From Zychaea mexicana (Eukaryota; Mucoromycota; Mucoromycetes; Mucorales; Lichtheimiaceae): 64,000 nucleotides of DNA. Position numbers and translations under genes: made by a program. Each line of letters starts with the position of its first letter. The stretch's first letter is position 1. Location of the stretch: assembly GCF_025766255.1 (NCBI RefSeq), contig NW_026516672.1, positions 310,001-374,000 on the forward strand, given 5' to 3'. Below are positions 1 through 10,053 of the stretch, in pieces. The notes beneath the pieces were generated by a model. The model did no database searches, was not told where the DNA came from, and saw only the letters and a list, made by a program, of their open reading frames with translations.

Positions 1-2
1 AA

Positions 3-1482
3 CTGAGGTCAGAACTCGAAAAAGACCTTACACAGGCTAAAGTTGATAAAAAAACTAAAAATAATACACGCAATAAAATAATTGGAAGAATTCGAGAATA
101 TGTGAGATTCTTCAAATCCTCAAATCCTCAATTTTCCGATGCAATGTTAGAGGGTAACACCTCTGGTGCAGATTCCTCACAGGGCGGTAAAGAATTCCGA
201 TTCCAAAACACTAAAGGGCTGTTCATATATATTTGTAAGGACTTCCATTTAACAAAAGAGCAAATCATGGAATGGTTTATAAAACATGAAGGCAATTGCA
301 TGTGATGAAATTGCACCAGAAACCAATGAGAAACATGTACACATATAGATACAAATGGATGAGCGATTCGACACAAAAACAGCACGTAAATTCTCTACTA
401 TTGATGGTGTTACTCCAAATATTAAACCAGGTGGTAATCCACAAAAGTCTATTAGCTATTGTATGAAAGGAATAGATTATATTTGTTATAATATGGATCC
501 AAATTATGAAATTAAAACCAGAAAAATGCACCAACAGTTACTTGGATATCAATTAATTACTAAGCAGCTTAATATGCGGAAGGCTACCGAAATATATCCA
601 GAATTGCTATGGAAATATGATACTGTAAAATCAAATTTAAATTCTTACTTTCATGATGCAGATATGGAAAATAACCCTGGAAATAAATTACATATGTGGT
701 CTATGTTTGCTATTGAAACAATGTTTGGTGGCAAAAATAAGATACCACAATACTGGATTGTAGGTCCATCAAATGTAGGTAAGACATATAACATTGATGT
801 ATTAGAACAAGGTGGTCATCGAGCATATCTAATGAATAAAGAAAATGATTGGTCAGATTATAATAAGGATGATGATTATGATTTTATGTATAATGAAGAA
901 ACAGGTTCTGATTTCAAATTAACATTTTTAAACCAAATGTTAGAAGGAACACGGTTAAAACTTAATGGCAAATTCACAAAGTCAATAACTAAAAAGAAAA
1001 ATATGCCAATAATACTGAATAGTAACTATATGCCGCACATGTTATACAAAAACAAATCAGTATATGAGTTAGAGCCAACGCTCAATCGTTTATATATTAT
1101 CTATGTTGATAAGAACCGTAAAGGTCATATAATATGGAATCCATACACAATGAAGGTGAAGGATTATGAAAATAAATTCATGTATTATGAAAACATGGAT
1201 ATGTATGAGGACTTATACAAAGGTGAATTCGAAAACGAATACCAAGATCAGCATACATTTATCCGTTATGCACATAATAGTGGTCAGGATGATATTAAAA
1301 AATATACACCGATGGATAAAACAGTAGAGGAACTACAAGAATTAGCTGACACAGAAGAATATATGAAGGAACAAGAAGAAAAACATAATAGTAATAATAC
1401 ACAAAACAATAAACAACATAAACCGCCTCAACAAAATAATAGAGGATGGTCAACTGTAAAGGTACCATCATCAGTATTGTAG
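3..1482 (+). pseudogene. CRESS-type Rep (HUH endonuclease + SF3 helicase), broken by one frameshift and one nonsense codon
   Basis: This is a replication initiator of the rolling-circle type: an HUH nuclease that nicks DNA, fused to a superfamily 3 helicase. It is open from the window edge to 305 in one frame, with a charged coiled-coil-like start and a motif-I-like strand near 217-233. The frame shifts by one between about 283 and 305. In the second frame the metal-binding motif II (HVHI, 334-345) is followed at once by TAG at 346-348, and the frame then stays open to 1482. Counting from the ATG at 355: motif III YCMK at residues 35-38, Walker A GPSNVGKT at 137-144, an acidic Walker B-like DFMYNEE at 176-182, and motif C PIILNSNY at 218-225. 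The C-terminus is Gln/Asn-rich. All catalytic motifs remain despite the two lesions. It resembles Reps of circular ssDNA viruses and plasmids; which of these it came from is unclear. The 5' end lies outside the window. Confidence 0.8.
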
Positions 1483-1945
1483 GCATTGGGAAGATGTGTT
1501 TAATGATATAAAATGTGATGATGTTGTAAATGATACTACTGATTGGGAAAACCCACCAGAAGATATAGAGAAACATAAATACATAGATGTGAGTACATCT
1601 GAATCAGAGAAAAGCAGTGACTGCAACATACCAAATAATATACCAAAACGTAAAAAGAAAAAAAGACACATTAAAAATAAACGGAGAAACAAGCAAATAG
1701 TAGAAGAAATACAGCCAAAAGAATATTTTAAAAAGCATAAGGATATAAAACAGGCTATAATAGATGATATAGATATAACAAAAGAAACTGACGTCAAAAA
1801 TAAATCAACAGATACTAATATAAGTACAAGTATAACTAATGAATGCATAAAACATAAATATAATTGGGCAAGTAAACGAAAGGTTGATGCGGTCAGTTTT
1901 AATATGAAATTTTTTAATAAGCAAATAAGTAAGAAATTAATTTAG
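1459..1945 (+). CDS. Lys-rich basic ORF following Rep
   Basis: This frame opens after a TAA near 1456, overlaps the last codons of the Rep frame by about 24 nt, and runs to TAG at 1943-1945. There is no ATG near the overlap, so it may be a C-terminal extension of Rep reached by frameshifting, or a separate product using an internal start. It has a strongly basic centre (a Lys/Arg block around 1645-1695, nuclear-localisation-like) between acidic, Ser/Thr-rich stretches. No domain is recognised. The AT-rich composition matches the flanking element genes, so it belongs to the same island. Function unknown; DNA or protein binding would fit the charge pattern, but that is inference. Confidence 0.4.
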
Positions 1946-2382
1946 AGCTGAATACCATGTGTGGCCATATATTCATGTAGCATTTCCTGGGAATTAAACT
2001 TATCAACTGTTAACCAACTATTATCCTTTACACTATATCCAACCCACTTAACCTCAAATATGTACTTATTATTAGTATACACATGTCCTACAATCTTCTC
2101 AATTTCATATGAATTACTATGTTCTATATTTCTCTGTTCTCTTTGATTTTTTCTCTTGCGTTTAGATGTATTATTTTCAGTTTCGTCCTCACTATCTATA
2201 GCCATATCTATTGATTGATTAATGTTAAGCTGTAGAAATTTCTGCTGCATGTCAACCATTTCGTTATATTCAGTATTTACTTTTTGCTCATTTGAAAATA
2301 CGAAGTCAAGTTTGTTTTTCTTACTTGGGAATTCAAAATCTTTTCCATACCATAATTTATGATGTGGTTGTACCTCTATATT
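1942..2382 (-). CDS. Chromodomain segment, in frame with the upstream DDE transposase
   Basis: Read on the minus strand, this frame starts right after the TAA that ends the transposase (2385-2383) and is in exactly the same phase. It runs without another stop to 1942. About 41 codons, with aromatic and Lys-rich residues, lead to the first ATG at 2259. From that ATG, residues 30-45 are a Lys/Arg-rich linker and residues 51-103 form a chromodomain: YEIEKIVGH, then FEVKWVGY and SWLTVDKF, with the aromatic residues that cage methyl-lysine in the family. Chromodomains at the C-terminus of integrases and transposases usually steer insertion to marked chromatin. The simplest reading is that this was, or still is, the C-terminal domain of the transposase, separated by one nonsense or readthrough codon. 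Both copies end in AT-rich DNA. Confidence 0.7.
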   Translation of the reverse strand, partial: NIEVQPHHKLWYGKDFEFPSKKNKLDFVFSNEQKVNTEYNEMVDMQQKFLQLNINQSIDMAIDSEDETENNTSKRKRKNQREQRNIEHSNSYEIEKIVGHVYTNNKYIFEVKWVGYSVKDNSWLTVDKFNSQEMLHEYMATHGIQL

Positions 2383-3426
2383 TTACTTATTTACAAATCG
2401 CCATATATTAGTAAGAATACAAGCAACACGAAACTGAATATTATAATATCTTATATCGGTTATTTGCAATGCTGCACGATTATTATTAAATCGTTCAAAT
2501 TTAGAGCCTAACATAGAGAACTGTGCTTCTATTGCTGAACGAAATGATCCAAACTTGTTATTAAAGTATGTCTCATTGATTGTTAACTTTTGTCCTGGTT
2601 CTTTTCTTATGGGATGTAAAAAGTTACGATTATAAAAACTATATCCAGCATCTGTCGCATTATCTTTAAACTTTTGTATAAATAAGTTATATCCACCATC
2701 CATTCCTAAACAATCTGCCTCACTTATTTTTTTATATAGTTTCATATTAATAAACATAGTACCATCATTTCCGATAGCACATTTTTCAGATACTGAAACA
2801 TGTGTAATTATTTCATTTATATCCTGTATAACTTGTGTACGTAGAGCTGGCCCTTTTAATTTATATGAATATAACTGTGAATGTGACTCATTTGGTTTAT
2901 AATACTTTATTTTACTATCATGTCCATCAATAAATAGTGTAATATTTTTAAAACCATCTAGATTGTTTATTATTGCTGATAGAATGCGAATACGTGGTGA
3001 TGAGAACATACCATCTAGATCTTGTTCTACCTTTTTATTCAATTCATTATAGTTAGTAATCCAGAACCGCTTATATAAATCATAAAATGTTGCATATGGC
3101 ATAACAGTATGCATATCCTTTCCTGATACACCTGATACCATATGATATAATAATGCAAGTCCTTTTTCAATCTCGCGGTATGGCCCTGGATATTCAATAT
3201 TTCTATATAAAACTGTAAGAAAATAAAATACAGGTATAAATCCAAATCTATTAAGTAATATATCCTTTATATCATTTATTGTATTATTCTTCATATCTTT
3301 AATAGCTGTTCTATGATTAAATCTATGTTGCATTTCAGGCCAAGATTTATCAAGAAAAGTCCATTTATTATCAATTAAATTTTTAATTTCAATATCGAGT
3401 TGTTCAGTGTGTTGTGTTGTGTTCAT
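2383..3426 (-). CDS. DDE transposase, Harbinger/IS5-like (DDE_4 superfamily)
   Basis: An intact 347-residue reading frame. Residues about 80-125 form a helix-turn-helix-like segment, and the catalytic core follows. The first acidic site lies in LFIDGHD (residues 164-170), the second in GMDGGYN (D243) and the glutamate in RSAIEAQFS (E300). The spacing and the D-GGY and E--F signatures match the DDE_4/Harbinger-IS5 group. The enzyme would cut and join the ends of its own element in the nucleus. It is read towards the Rep gene (tail to tail) and its frame continues past the TAA into a chromodomain. It shares the strong AT bias of the island and lacks introns. I did not find terminal inverted repeats by eye, so element boundaries are open. 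Whether Rep and DDE belong to one element or two nested ones is undecided. Confidence 0.72.
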   Translation of the reverse strand: MNTTQHTEQLDIEIKNLIDNKWTFLDKSWPEMQHRFNHRTAIKDMKNNTINDIKDILLNRFGFIPVFYFLTVLYRNIEYPGPYREIEKGLALLYHMVSGVSGKDMHTVMPYATFYDLYKRFWITNYNELNKKVEQDLDGMFSSPRIRILSAIINNLDGFKNITLFIDGHDSKIKYYKPNESHSQLYSYKLKGPALRTQVIQDINEIITHVSVSEKCAIGNDGTMFINMKLYKKISEADCLGMDGGYNLFIQKFKDNATDAGYSFYNRNFLHPIRKEPGQKLTINETYFNNKFGSFRSAIEAQFSMLGSKFERFNNNRAALQITDIRYYNIQFRVACILTNIWRFVNK

Positions 3427-4070
3427 TTTTATTTGTTGTTATATACTTTAAACAATCGCTCTTTTTTTTCTCATGAGAGGCTACCAATATAAATAAAAAA
3501 ATTCAATTTTTATTATTTTTATTGTAAATCAATAATTAATTCGGCCACTGATAGTTATACCGGTCATAGCAATTTTATTATCTATATTACAGCTAGTAGA
3601 TTATAATTGGTTAGACAACTAATAGCAGGACGCCCTCTATTGATTATACCTTTTTCATTTCCCTTTCCACCCATTACTTTCATTTAGTATTATCTGTTTT
3701 TCTTTTCTTCTATCTTTTCAAAAATAAATTTGCACACCATTCTTCTTTCTCTGTGTTTCTCAATATTGTCGATAAAATGGCTCAGCCAACGAAGGAAGTT
3801 GAGTTTGGCGGTCGCATTCGACATGGAAAAAAAACGGCAAAGGGGGCTAACTGAAAACAATAAAAATCAATAAGAATTATTGTTTTTTATATATTTGATA
3901 ATATAATATTTTAATGAAATTAAAATATTAATTATCTCAGTTGTATTCAACCGAATCAGTTGCCTCCTTCTTATGTGTGTGGTGTGGTGGTGCAAGAAAA
4001 ATCTTTGATTTTTTGTAGCACTAGCTGGTCTTTCCGAAGGAAACCTAAACTAACGGTAGTTAGTTATTAA
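3427..4070. other. AT-rich flank with two perfect hairpins, no gene
   Basis: No gene is seen. The stretch lies between the transposase start and the minisatellite. It contains two perfect inverted repeats: 3854-3863 with 3877-3886 (10-bp arms), and 3905-3915 with 3919-3929 (11-bp arms, 3-nt loop). The strong AT bias fades near 3960, so these may mark the edge of the inserted island. Confidence 0.5.
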
Positions 4071-4105
4071 GAGTATTTTGAGAATCTAAAAGATTCCAAA
4101 TACTC
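4071..4105. repeat. Imperfect inverted repeat just upstream of the minisatellite
   Basis: Arm 4071-4087 pairs with arm 4091-4105 around an AAA loop; there is a small bulge in the left arm. It sits about 28 nt before the first repeat unit. Confidence 0.6.
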
Positions 4106-4132
4106 TCCAAAGCAGGGTGGTTGTTCTTGGTT

Positions 4133-5077
4133 GCAAGAGTAGACTTTCAAGAGTCTACCCAAGCGGAGTGTCTAGGTGGTAGAGTAGACCTTCAAGAGTC
4201 TACCCAAGCGCATTGTCTAGGTGCTAGAGTAGACTTTCAAAAGTCTACCCAAGCGGATTGTCTAGATGGTAGAGTAGACTTTCAAGAGTCTACCCAAGCA
4301 GATTGTCTAGGTGGTAGAGTAGACTTTCAAGAGTCTACCCAAGCGGAGTGTCTAGGTGGTAGAGTAGACTTTCAAGAGTCTACCCAAGCGCATTGTCTAG
4401 GTGGTAGAGTAGACTTTTAAGAGTCTACCCAAGCGCATTGTCTAGGTGCTAGAGTAGACTTTCAAAAGTCTACCCAAGTGGATTGTCTAGATGGTAGAGT
4501 AGACTTTCAAGAGTCTACCCAAGCGGAGTGTCTAGGTGGTAGAGTAGACCTTCAAGAGTCTACCCAAGCGCATTGTCTAGGTGCTAGAGTAGACTTTCAA
4601 AAGTCTACCCAAGCGGATTGTCTAGATGGTAGAGTAGACTTTCAAGAGTCTACCCAAGCAGAGTGTCTAGGTGGTAGAGTAGACTTTCAAAAGTCTACCC
4701 AAGCGGAGTGTCTAGGTGGTAGAGTAGACTTTCAAGAGTCTACCCAAGCGGATTGTCTAGGTGGTAGAGTAGACTTTGAAGAGTCTACCCAAGCGCATTG
4801 TCTAGGTGCTAGAGTAGACTTTCAAAAGTCTACCCAAGCGGATTGTCTAGATGGTAGAGTAGACTTTCAAGAGTCTACCCAAGCGGAGTGTCTAGGTGGT
4901 AGAGTAGACCTTCAAGAGTCTACCCAAGCGCATTGTCTAGGTGCTAGAGTAGACTTTCAAAAGTCTACCCAAGCGGATTGTCTAGATGGTAGAGTAGACT
5001 TTCAAGAGTCTACCCAAGCGGATTGTCTAGGTGGTAGAGTAGACTTTCAAGAGTCTACCCAAGCGGAGTGTCTAGGT
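4133..5077 (+). repeat. 45-bp minisatellite, 21 units, in-frame coding with an internal palindrome
   Basis: The array has 21 head-to-tail units of exactly 45 bp plus a partial unit, ending in TAG at 5093-5095. As 45 is a multiple of three, one frame is open from 4121 and encodes a 15-residue unit of the form RVDFQESTQAxCLxG. Unit types differ at a few positions (E/D/H before CL; F/L; E/K; G/A/D at the end), and a run of types recurs, suggesting higher-order duplication of multi-unit blocks. Unit 7 carries TAA at 4418-4420 where other units have CAA, splitting the frame. Each unit holds a 7-bp inverted repeat (GTAGACT with AGTCTAC around a 6-nt loop). There is no convincing ATG start, so translation is not shown. 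It may be a satellite with fortuitous openness or a repeat protein remnant. Confidence 0.9.
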
Positions 5078-5109
5078 GCTAGAGTAGGCATTTAGCAGAA
5101 TGAGAAACA

Positions 5110-6288
5110 AAGCCTTTGATGTCACTTAATAAGATAAACTATCACAGGCTTCACTAATTCGAGTCATTAGCGTCTCTTTTCCCAAGAACTTATGTCGCTT
5201 CACTTTGCTCTTGACAACTGACCAGAATTGCTCGATTGGATTCAGTTCGGGAAAATATGGAGGAAGATGTATACGAATCTGTATTCTCGTGAATTGATAT
5301 ATTTACCAATGTCAGTCGAACTGTGGATAGGGGCTTTCTCCATGACAAGGTAATGTCCCTTCATTTCGGGGTATTTGTCCATCTCATTGAGAGTAGCCTT
5401 TACAAAACTTAGGTAATGGCCTGTCACTGTCCCTGTGCTATTAACCATCAGTCGCACGTCCAAACGTTTTCTTTTTGATACGCTTTGGAACTCTCAAGCT
5501 CACATTAATCAAATCAGTTGCGGATATTGCACCTAAAATTGATGTTGCGTTTGCCTTGGTTGTAGGTACTGTAACTACCATCATACAGGAGTTTCCTTCC
5601 TTGACCAAGCCATACCTCGTTTTGAGTTAATGTGAAAAGCTGCTTCATCAAGAAAGACGCATTTTGTTGTGAAATCCAGGTCGGTTTGCTGCCACTTTTG
5701 AACCCAATCGTACCGTTGCTGAATTTTTTCCTCGCTGTTCCTTTCCACCGGTTGGAATTGCGCCTGTTTAATGGACAGATTACACTGAGTTGTCATGAAA
5801 TTGTAAACTGTACTACGAGAACATTGAGATCTACAAAGTTTTGCTTCCGATTTATGCTACTTCAGTTACAACAGCAGATGGATTGTCATCAATGTAATTT
5901 AGGAGAAATTTCTTATGCTCTTCCCCAAGAATACGACGTCGACCTGATTTTTTCTTTTTCTCGAAAATGCTTTCAGGGTCTTCGTAATAACGTTTGACCC
6001 ATCGCTGAGCCTCACGAACATGAATACCTAATTGCCTTGTATCATAGCCGCAGAAGCACTTAAGCACTTACTAAAAAATAAATGAAAACATCTAGTTTTT
6101 TCTTCATCAGAGTAAAATGTGTACCGTCGCTTATCGAATAACTCCATAGAAACATCTTCATCATGACTTCCAGCTGAAGCTGGATCCATCGTTTGAATAG
6201 ATCTTTCTGGAGGTTTATTCATTAGAAATTGAGTACGAGAACTTATTGTTTCAATAACAAATAGCTCTTCGCCAACAACAAGGTCCAT
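5110..6288 (-). pseudogene. Decayed Tc1/mariner-IS630 (DDE_3) transposase
   Basis: Read on the minus strand, pieces of one transposase appear in order across several frames. 6288-6028: N-terminal region with an RRYTFYSDEEKTRCF motif. 6067-5852: helix-turn-helix with QLGIHVREAQRWV and GRRRILGEEH. 5796-5581: the first catalytic Asp in CVFLDEAAFHIN. 5463-5242: the second catalytic region, LVMEKAPIH, where family members have an Asp but this copy has Glu. About 5240-5110: the final Glu in ELNPIEQFW. Stops and frame changes separate the pieces (for example near 6040 and 5580-5465), more than plausible introns explain. The copy is therefore dead. No terminal inverted repeats were recognised; the downstream end abuts the minisatellite. 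Confidence 0.85.
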
Positions 6289-7942
6289 GGGCTCAACTCC
6301 ATTCTCATCAACAACACGTCCTTGTCCATCCTCATAAAGAAATTATCATTGTTGAACAAAGGAAATTTTTGCACGACATCAAACTCAAAACAAGCGATTT
6401 TACTTCTTGAAATGACTGTACATGGCAGCCCTAATGAAAAGAGAATTAGCGTGGTTTTATCTCGGAACAGTTGTGCGCATCCGATGTTACAGAAGTAACA
6501 GTGTACAAGCCGAACAATGGATTGGCCATCTTCCGAAGTCATGCAAATCACCCTGCTTCGCACCGACGTTACCTTCGCATTGTACTGTACACACTCCAGG
6601 CTGCATGTATACAATCGCCCTGTCTTTTTACTCGGCTACCACGAAATATTATAGCTCTTCCGTAATTTTTAAGCTTATCTCTTATTGAACCATATGCAAA
6701 GGGTCTCCGTTGTTCGCAAGTGTCGTGAGGGGACCTTCCGAGAGACAAGCCGATGATTTTTCGATGTTTTCGCCACCATTCTTCTTTTACATGAAAAAAA
6801 TAATGTAAAAACTTCCAGTCCTGTGCTTTTAAAACTTAGAACTTACAGTGCTGTTTAATTAACGCGCGTGGGTATGTCTAGTAAATTGTGCTTGTATAAA
6901 ACTGTATTGTAGCTGTAGATATGCTGGTAAATAAGTCACCTACTTTGCTCTATGACGACTTATTGGTGTCTTTCCAATGCATTATCAGCCCACAAGCACG
7001 TCAGTTAAATTTGCGGCTATATACATATATGTCATGAAATACGGTAATTCTATCACATCAACAAGATCTTCCTCTTCGTTATGGTTTGCGAATCCTGTTA
7101 GAAACGATGACTAGAATTATTGTTTGTAGCAGACGCTAGGGTATTAGAACAACACACAAGTCGTTAATTGCTAATCGTAAAACACAGTTATCTCCAATTA
7201 AAAACCATCTATATAGCAGATGGTAACGTGAATGATTGTAACGCGGCAACTGTATTACCGTAAAAATCTCGTTGACTCTTTTTGTCTCTTCGGTCATCGT
7301 CGACTGGAAACTTGGCATCTGGCTTTGTATTATGAGTAAAGTTACAATGATGCTATTATGATGTTTGGTGGTATACAACCGTTAGTATGTAAACCGACAT
7401 TTTAAACAGAATACAAGCGCGAAACTTGAGCTTTTACCGATGACTAAGTGATTCATTCCCCTTGTCATTGACACGCACCGTGAACAACAAATTGATCCAT
7501 CCCACGCGCTATAACAATATAAGTTTAGCAAAAATCTGCTTCTGGTCGTTTCGTATTATAATAATATCACTAAATAGACCTCAGCTACATAACCAGTGCT
7601 TGCTATTCTTGGCAGTAGCTGGCAGCCACTCGTGCGAATTATTAAATTCCACCATTGCCGTCTCGGGAACGCTTGCGGCTCGACCTTGTTTGAATTAGAA
7701 CCTCTTCTATTACTCTCGTGCTGATTTTGTTCGGCAAATGAATCGGCTTGAGTGAGTTGAAATAATTTTCCGCCCAGGGGACTCGTCTCGAATTGCCACC
7801 CTACACCCCTTCTTTGAATCTTAACACACCCAAGAGACAACAGAGCTGTGATGATTATTGGGACTAGTGTGCCAAGCATGGGCTTCAGTTTCAATATTTC
7901 TCTTTCTTTCTCTCTTTCCCACTAGTTTTATTCTGATTTCGC
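6289..7942. other. Intergenic, no supported gene
   Basis: Open frames here are short and have no recognisable motifs. The part next to 6289 may include the 5' end of the dead Tc1-like element. The part near 7800-7940 is probably 5' flank of the Sok1-like gene. Confidence 0.4.
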
Positions 7943-9945
7943 ATGATGCTACAGCGCAATTGCCTTAATGATGTATATGGCTGGAAAAAAGCATGGCACA
8001 CTCGTTGTACTCCATCCACGTTCGCGCAAGTATCACAAGATCAGCATCCCAATCCGCACACAATTAAAAGAAAAGGAACCTGTCGAAATCGATTTTGCTG
8101 GGTACGAATCACACAACAGCATCGTGTCTTGACGCGCAACAATTGCTTACGTCGAAAACCACTCACTGCACCGTCAACCTCGGTCTCAAAAAGTCAAAAT
8201 AACCCAGCATCCCATCGACGTCTTTACAAGAGCCGTCGTCGATCACTGCATCATCTCCATTTTGTTGACGGTGCTGACCACAACAGTCAAGATCATCATC
8301 ATCGTTGTGTGGGAGGGACGCATCAGCAGCAGCACCAGCAACCACCCATGGTGTTACAAAACGCATGGACACCACCCATCACGGCTGAAACCCTTCAAGA
8401 GCTCTGCATGGATCAGATCACATCGAATATTCAGCTACGCCACGACCTACTATTCGATCGAAACCTACGGTTCAGACCAAATTTTGATGGGCCTTCAGGT
8501 AAAGCCAAGCAGCGCAAAGCAGAACGCTATTGGGCACGTCTTGACCGTGCATTTCAACATCACCACAAGTACGCCAGCGATTACGACGCGTTTTTGCCCG
8601 TACTCCTTGATCAAGTGGTTGAGAGTCTTGCATTATTGCGTCACTTGGAAAAGTGGCCTCGTCATATCACCATCGATACCGTTCGTAGCATGCTCAATCC
8701 GGACGTGATTTTGCGCGAGCTGGCAAACAATACACTTGACTTGAGAGGTCGCGTCCAGTTTGTCATATCAGTGTTACAGCCCATGTGTCCTGTCGAACAT
8801 CGACCGCGAATCCAGCTGTTTTTCCTGTATTTCATACAGAAATGCTATGCCAAAGCTTTTCGCCAGTGCTTTGCTATTATTGAAGCTATTCAACTGGTAA
8901 TAAGCAAAAGCCCCGCACCCTCAGTGAGACCTCTACCACTTTAAGTGTCCAGATCTATCCTTGCTAATGCATTAGACATTGTAGGATCACGCCAATCAGT
9001 TTCTGCGGAAAAAAAGAAATTATTTAATTCAAACATGTGCTCTATACGAACAACAATGGTTTTCTCAGAATAGTAGAGCCGGTCCTGACCAGCGTTCCAT
9101 TGAAGTGTGGCTAGCAAGTTCGCGTGACCATCCTGACTGGAATTTTCTCAAAGTGTATCACACAGGTAGCTATTGAAATACATAGATAAAGCCGAGGAAA
9201 GATGCCAAAGAAGGAGAGAAACCGAAAAGTTGCTCTTCTATAGATATACTAACATAAACGTACTGTTGTCATAGCACTGGTTCGATTAACTACGATGGAT
9301 CATATTCCTTTTCCAAACACATTACAATACGACCGACAGCGCCTTGTCCACCAATTCCGTGCCGAATTTATATACATTACTACACTGGCAATCCTCCTCA
9401 TACCCTACTACTACTTGGTTGGCAAATGGTGGAACAAGACTGATCTCCACGCGCTCAAGCTCAAATTAACACAGCGGTTGAAACGAGCAGGAATAGCAGC
9501 AGCAGCAAACCCACATCAACAACAACACCATAACAGCCAGTACCAATACTATGCTATCTATGCATGTGAGGCTGCCATGGCAACACACGCTAGGTACGAC
9601 AACATCAATATCAGTGATAAGAAGAAGCATACCAGCCAGCAACACTATTTGCAATTGGAGAAACCATGCACGGTGCTATGGTGGGCAGATTGGTTGAAAC
9701 GGCACATGAATGGCTCGTCGGAAATCTACAACATCATGCATGATCGGGTGTTTCATGTGGTGAAGCGCGTTTCACAAGGCCAGCTGCAACAGCATGACCT
9801 TAATAGTAATACCCTCAAGCCCTTGAATCGAGAAATACTCGCCTTGGGTCTACGAATTAGGGCTGTGGCAGACTTGAACCTTGCCACGTATGGTACTCTG
9901 TACCAACAGGTCTGGCATAAGATGACCAACAGCTTCAAGTTCTGA
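7943..9945 (+). CDS. Sok1/Tcp11 family protein
   Basis: Tcp11/Sok1 proteins are alpha-helical; yeast Sok1 was found as a high-copy suppressor of loss of cAMP-dependent kinase. The family signature LRHDLLFDRNLRFRPNFDG lies near 8438-8490, followed by KAERYW. Splicing joins three parts: up to 8896, then 8985-9165, then 9275-9945. The first junction is phase 0 and restores LDHANQFLRKK; the second joins to ALVRLTTMDHIPFPNTLQYDR. The C-terminus includes an 'LKPLNREILALGLRIR' helix and stops with TGA at 9943-9945. The start is uncertain: an ATG at 7943 opens the frame, and 8348 is a conservative later start. Between 7968 and 8132 another frame encodes a natural-looking 54-residue stretch (see its own entry) that could be a first exon spliced into this frame. 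The N-terminal region is His/Gln-rich. Confidence 0.8.
7968..8132 (+). CDS. Possible small ORF or alternative first exon of the Sok1-like gene
   Basis: Two adjacent ATGs (7968, 7971) open a 54-codon frame ending at TGA 8130-8132. It encodes a protein-like sequence with KKHGTLVVLHPRSRKYHK and EPVEIDFAGYE. After the TGA the same frame remains open to 8708. It overlaps the Sok1-like N-terminus in another frame. It could be the true first exon of that gene or chance. No family recognised. Confidence 0.25.
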   Translation: MMYMAGKKHGTLVVLHPRSRKYHKISIPIRTQLKEKEPVEIDFAGYESHNSIVS

Positions 9946-10053
9946 TAATAAAAATTTCGGATTTTTTTTACTTTTCATTTTATTTTGACTCACTACTACT
10001 ATTTATTGCAGTCAAGAAAACAGCAACTACTATTACGAGCAAAATCAGTCTCA

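Noticed and set aside
4121..5095. CRISPR-like array
   Set aside because: Units are contiguous 45-bp repeats with near-identical sequence throughout; there are no unique spacers.
7556..7894. Minus-strand frame with a hydrophobic start (possible secreted protein)
   Set aside because: No splice logic, no motif beyond the first hydrophobic stretch, and it lies in DNA with no other coding signal.
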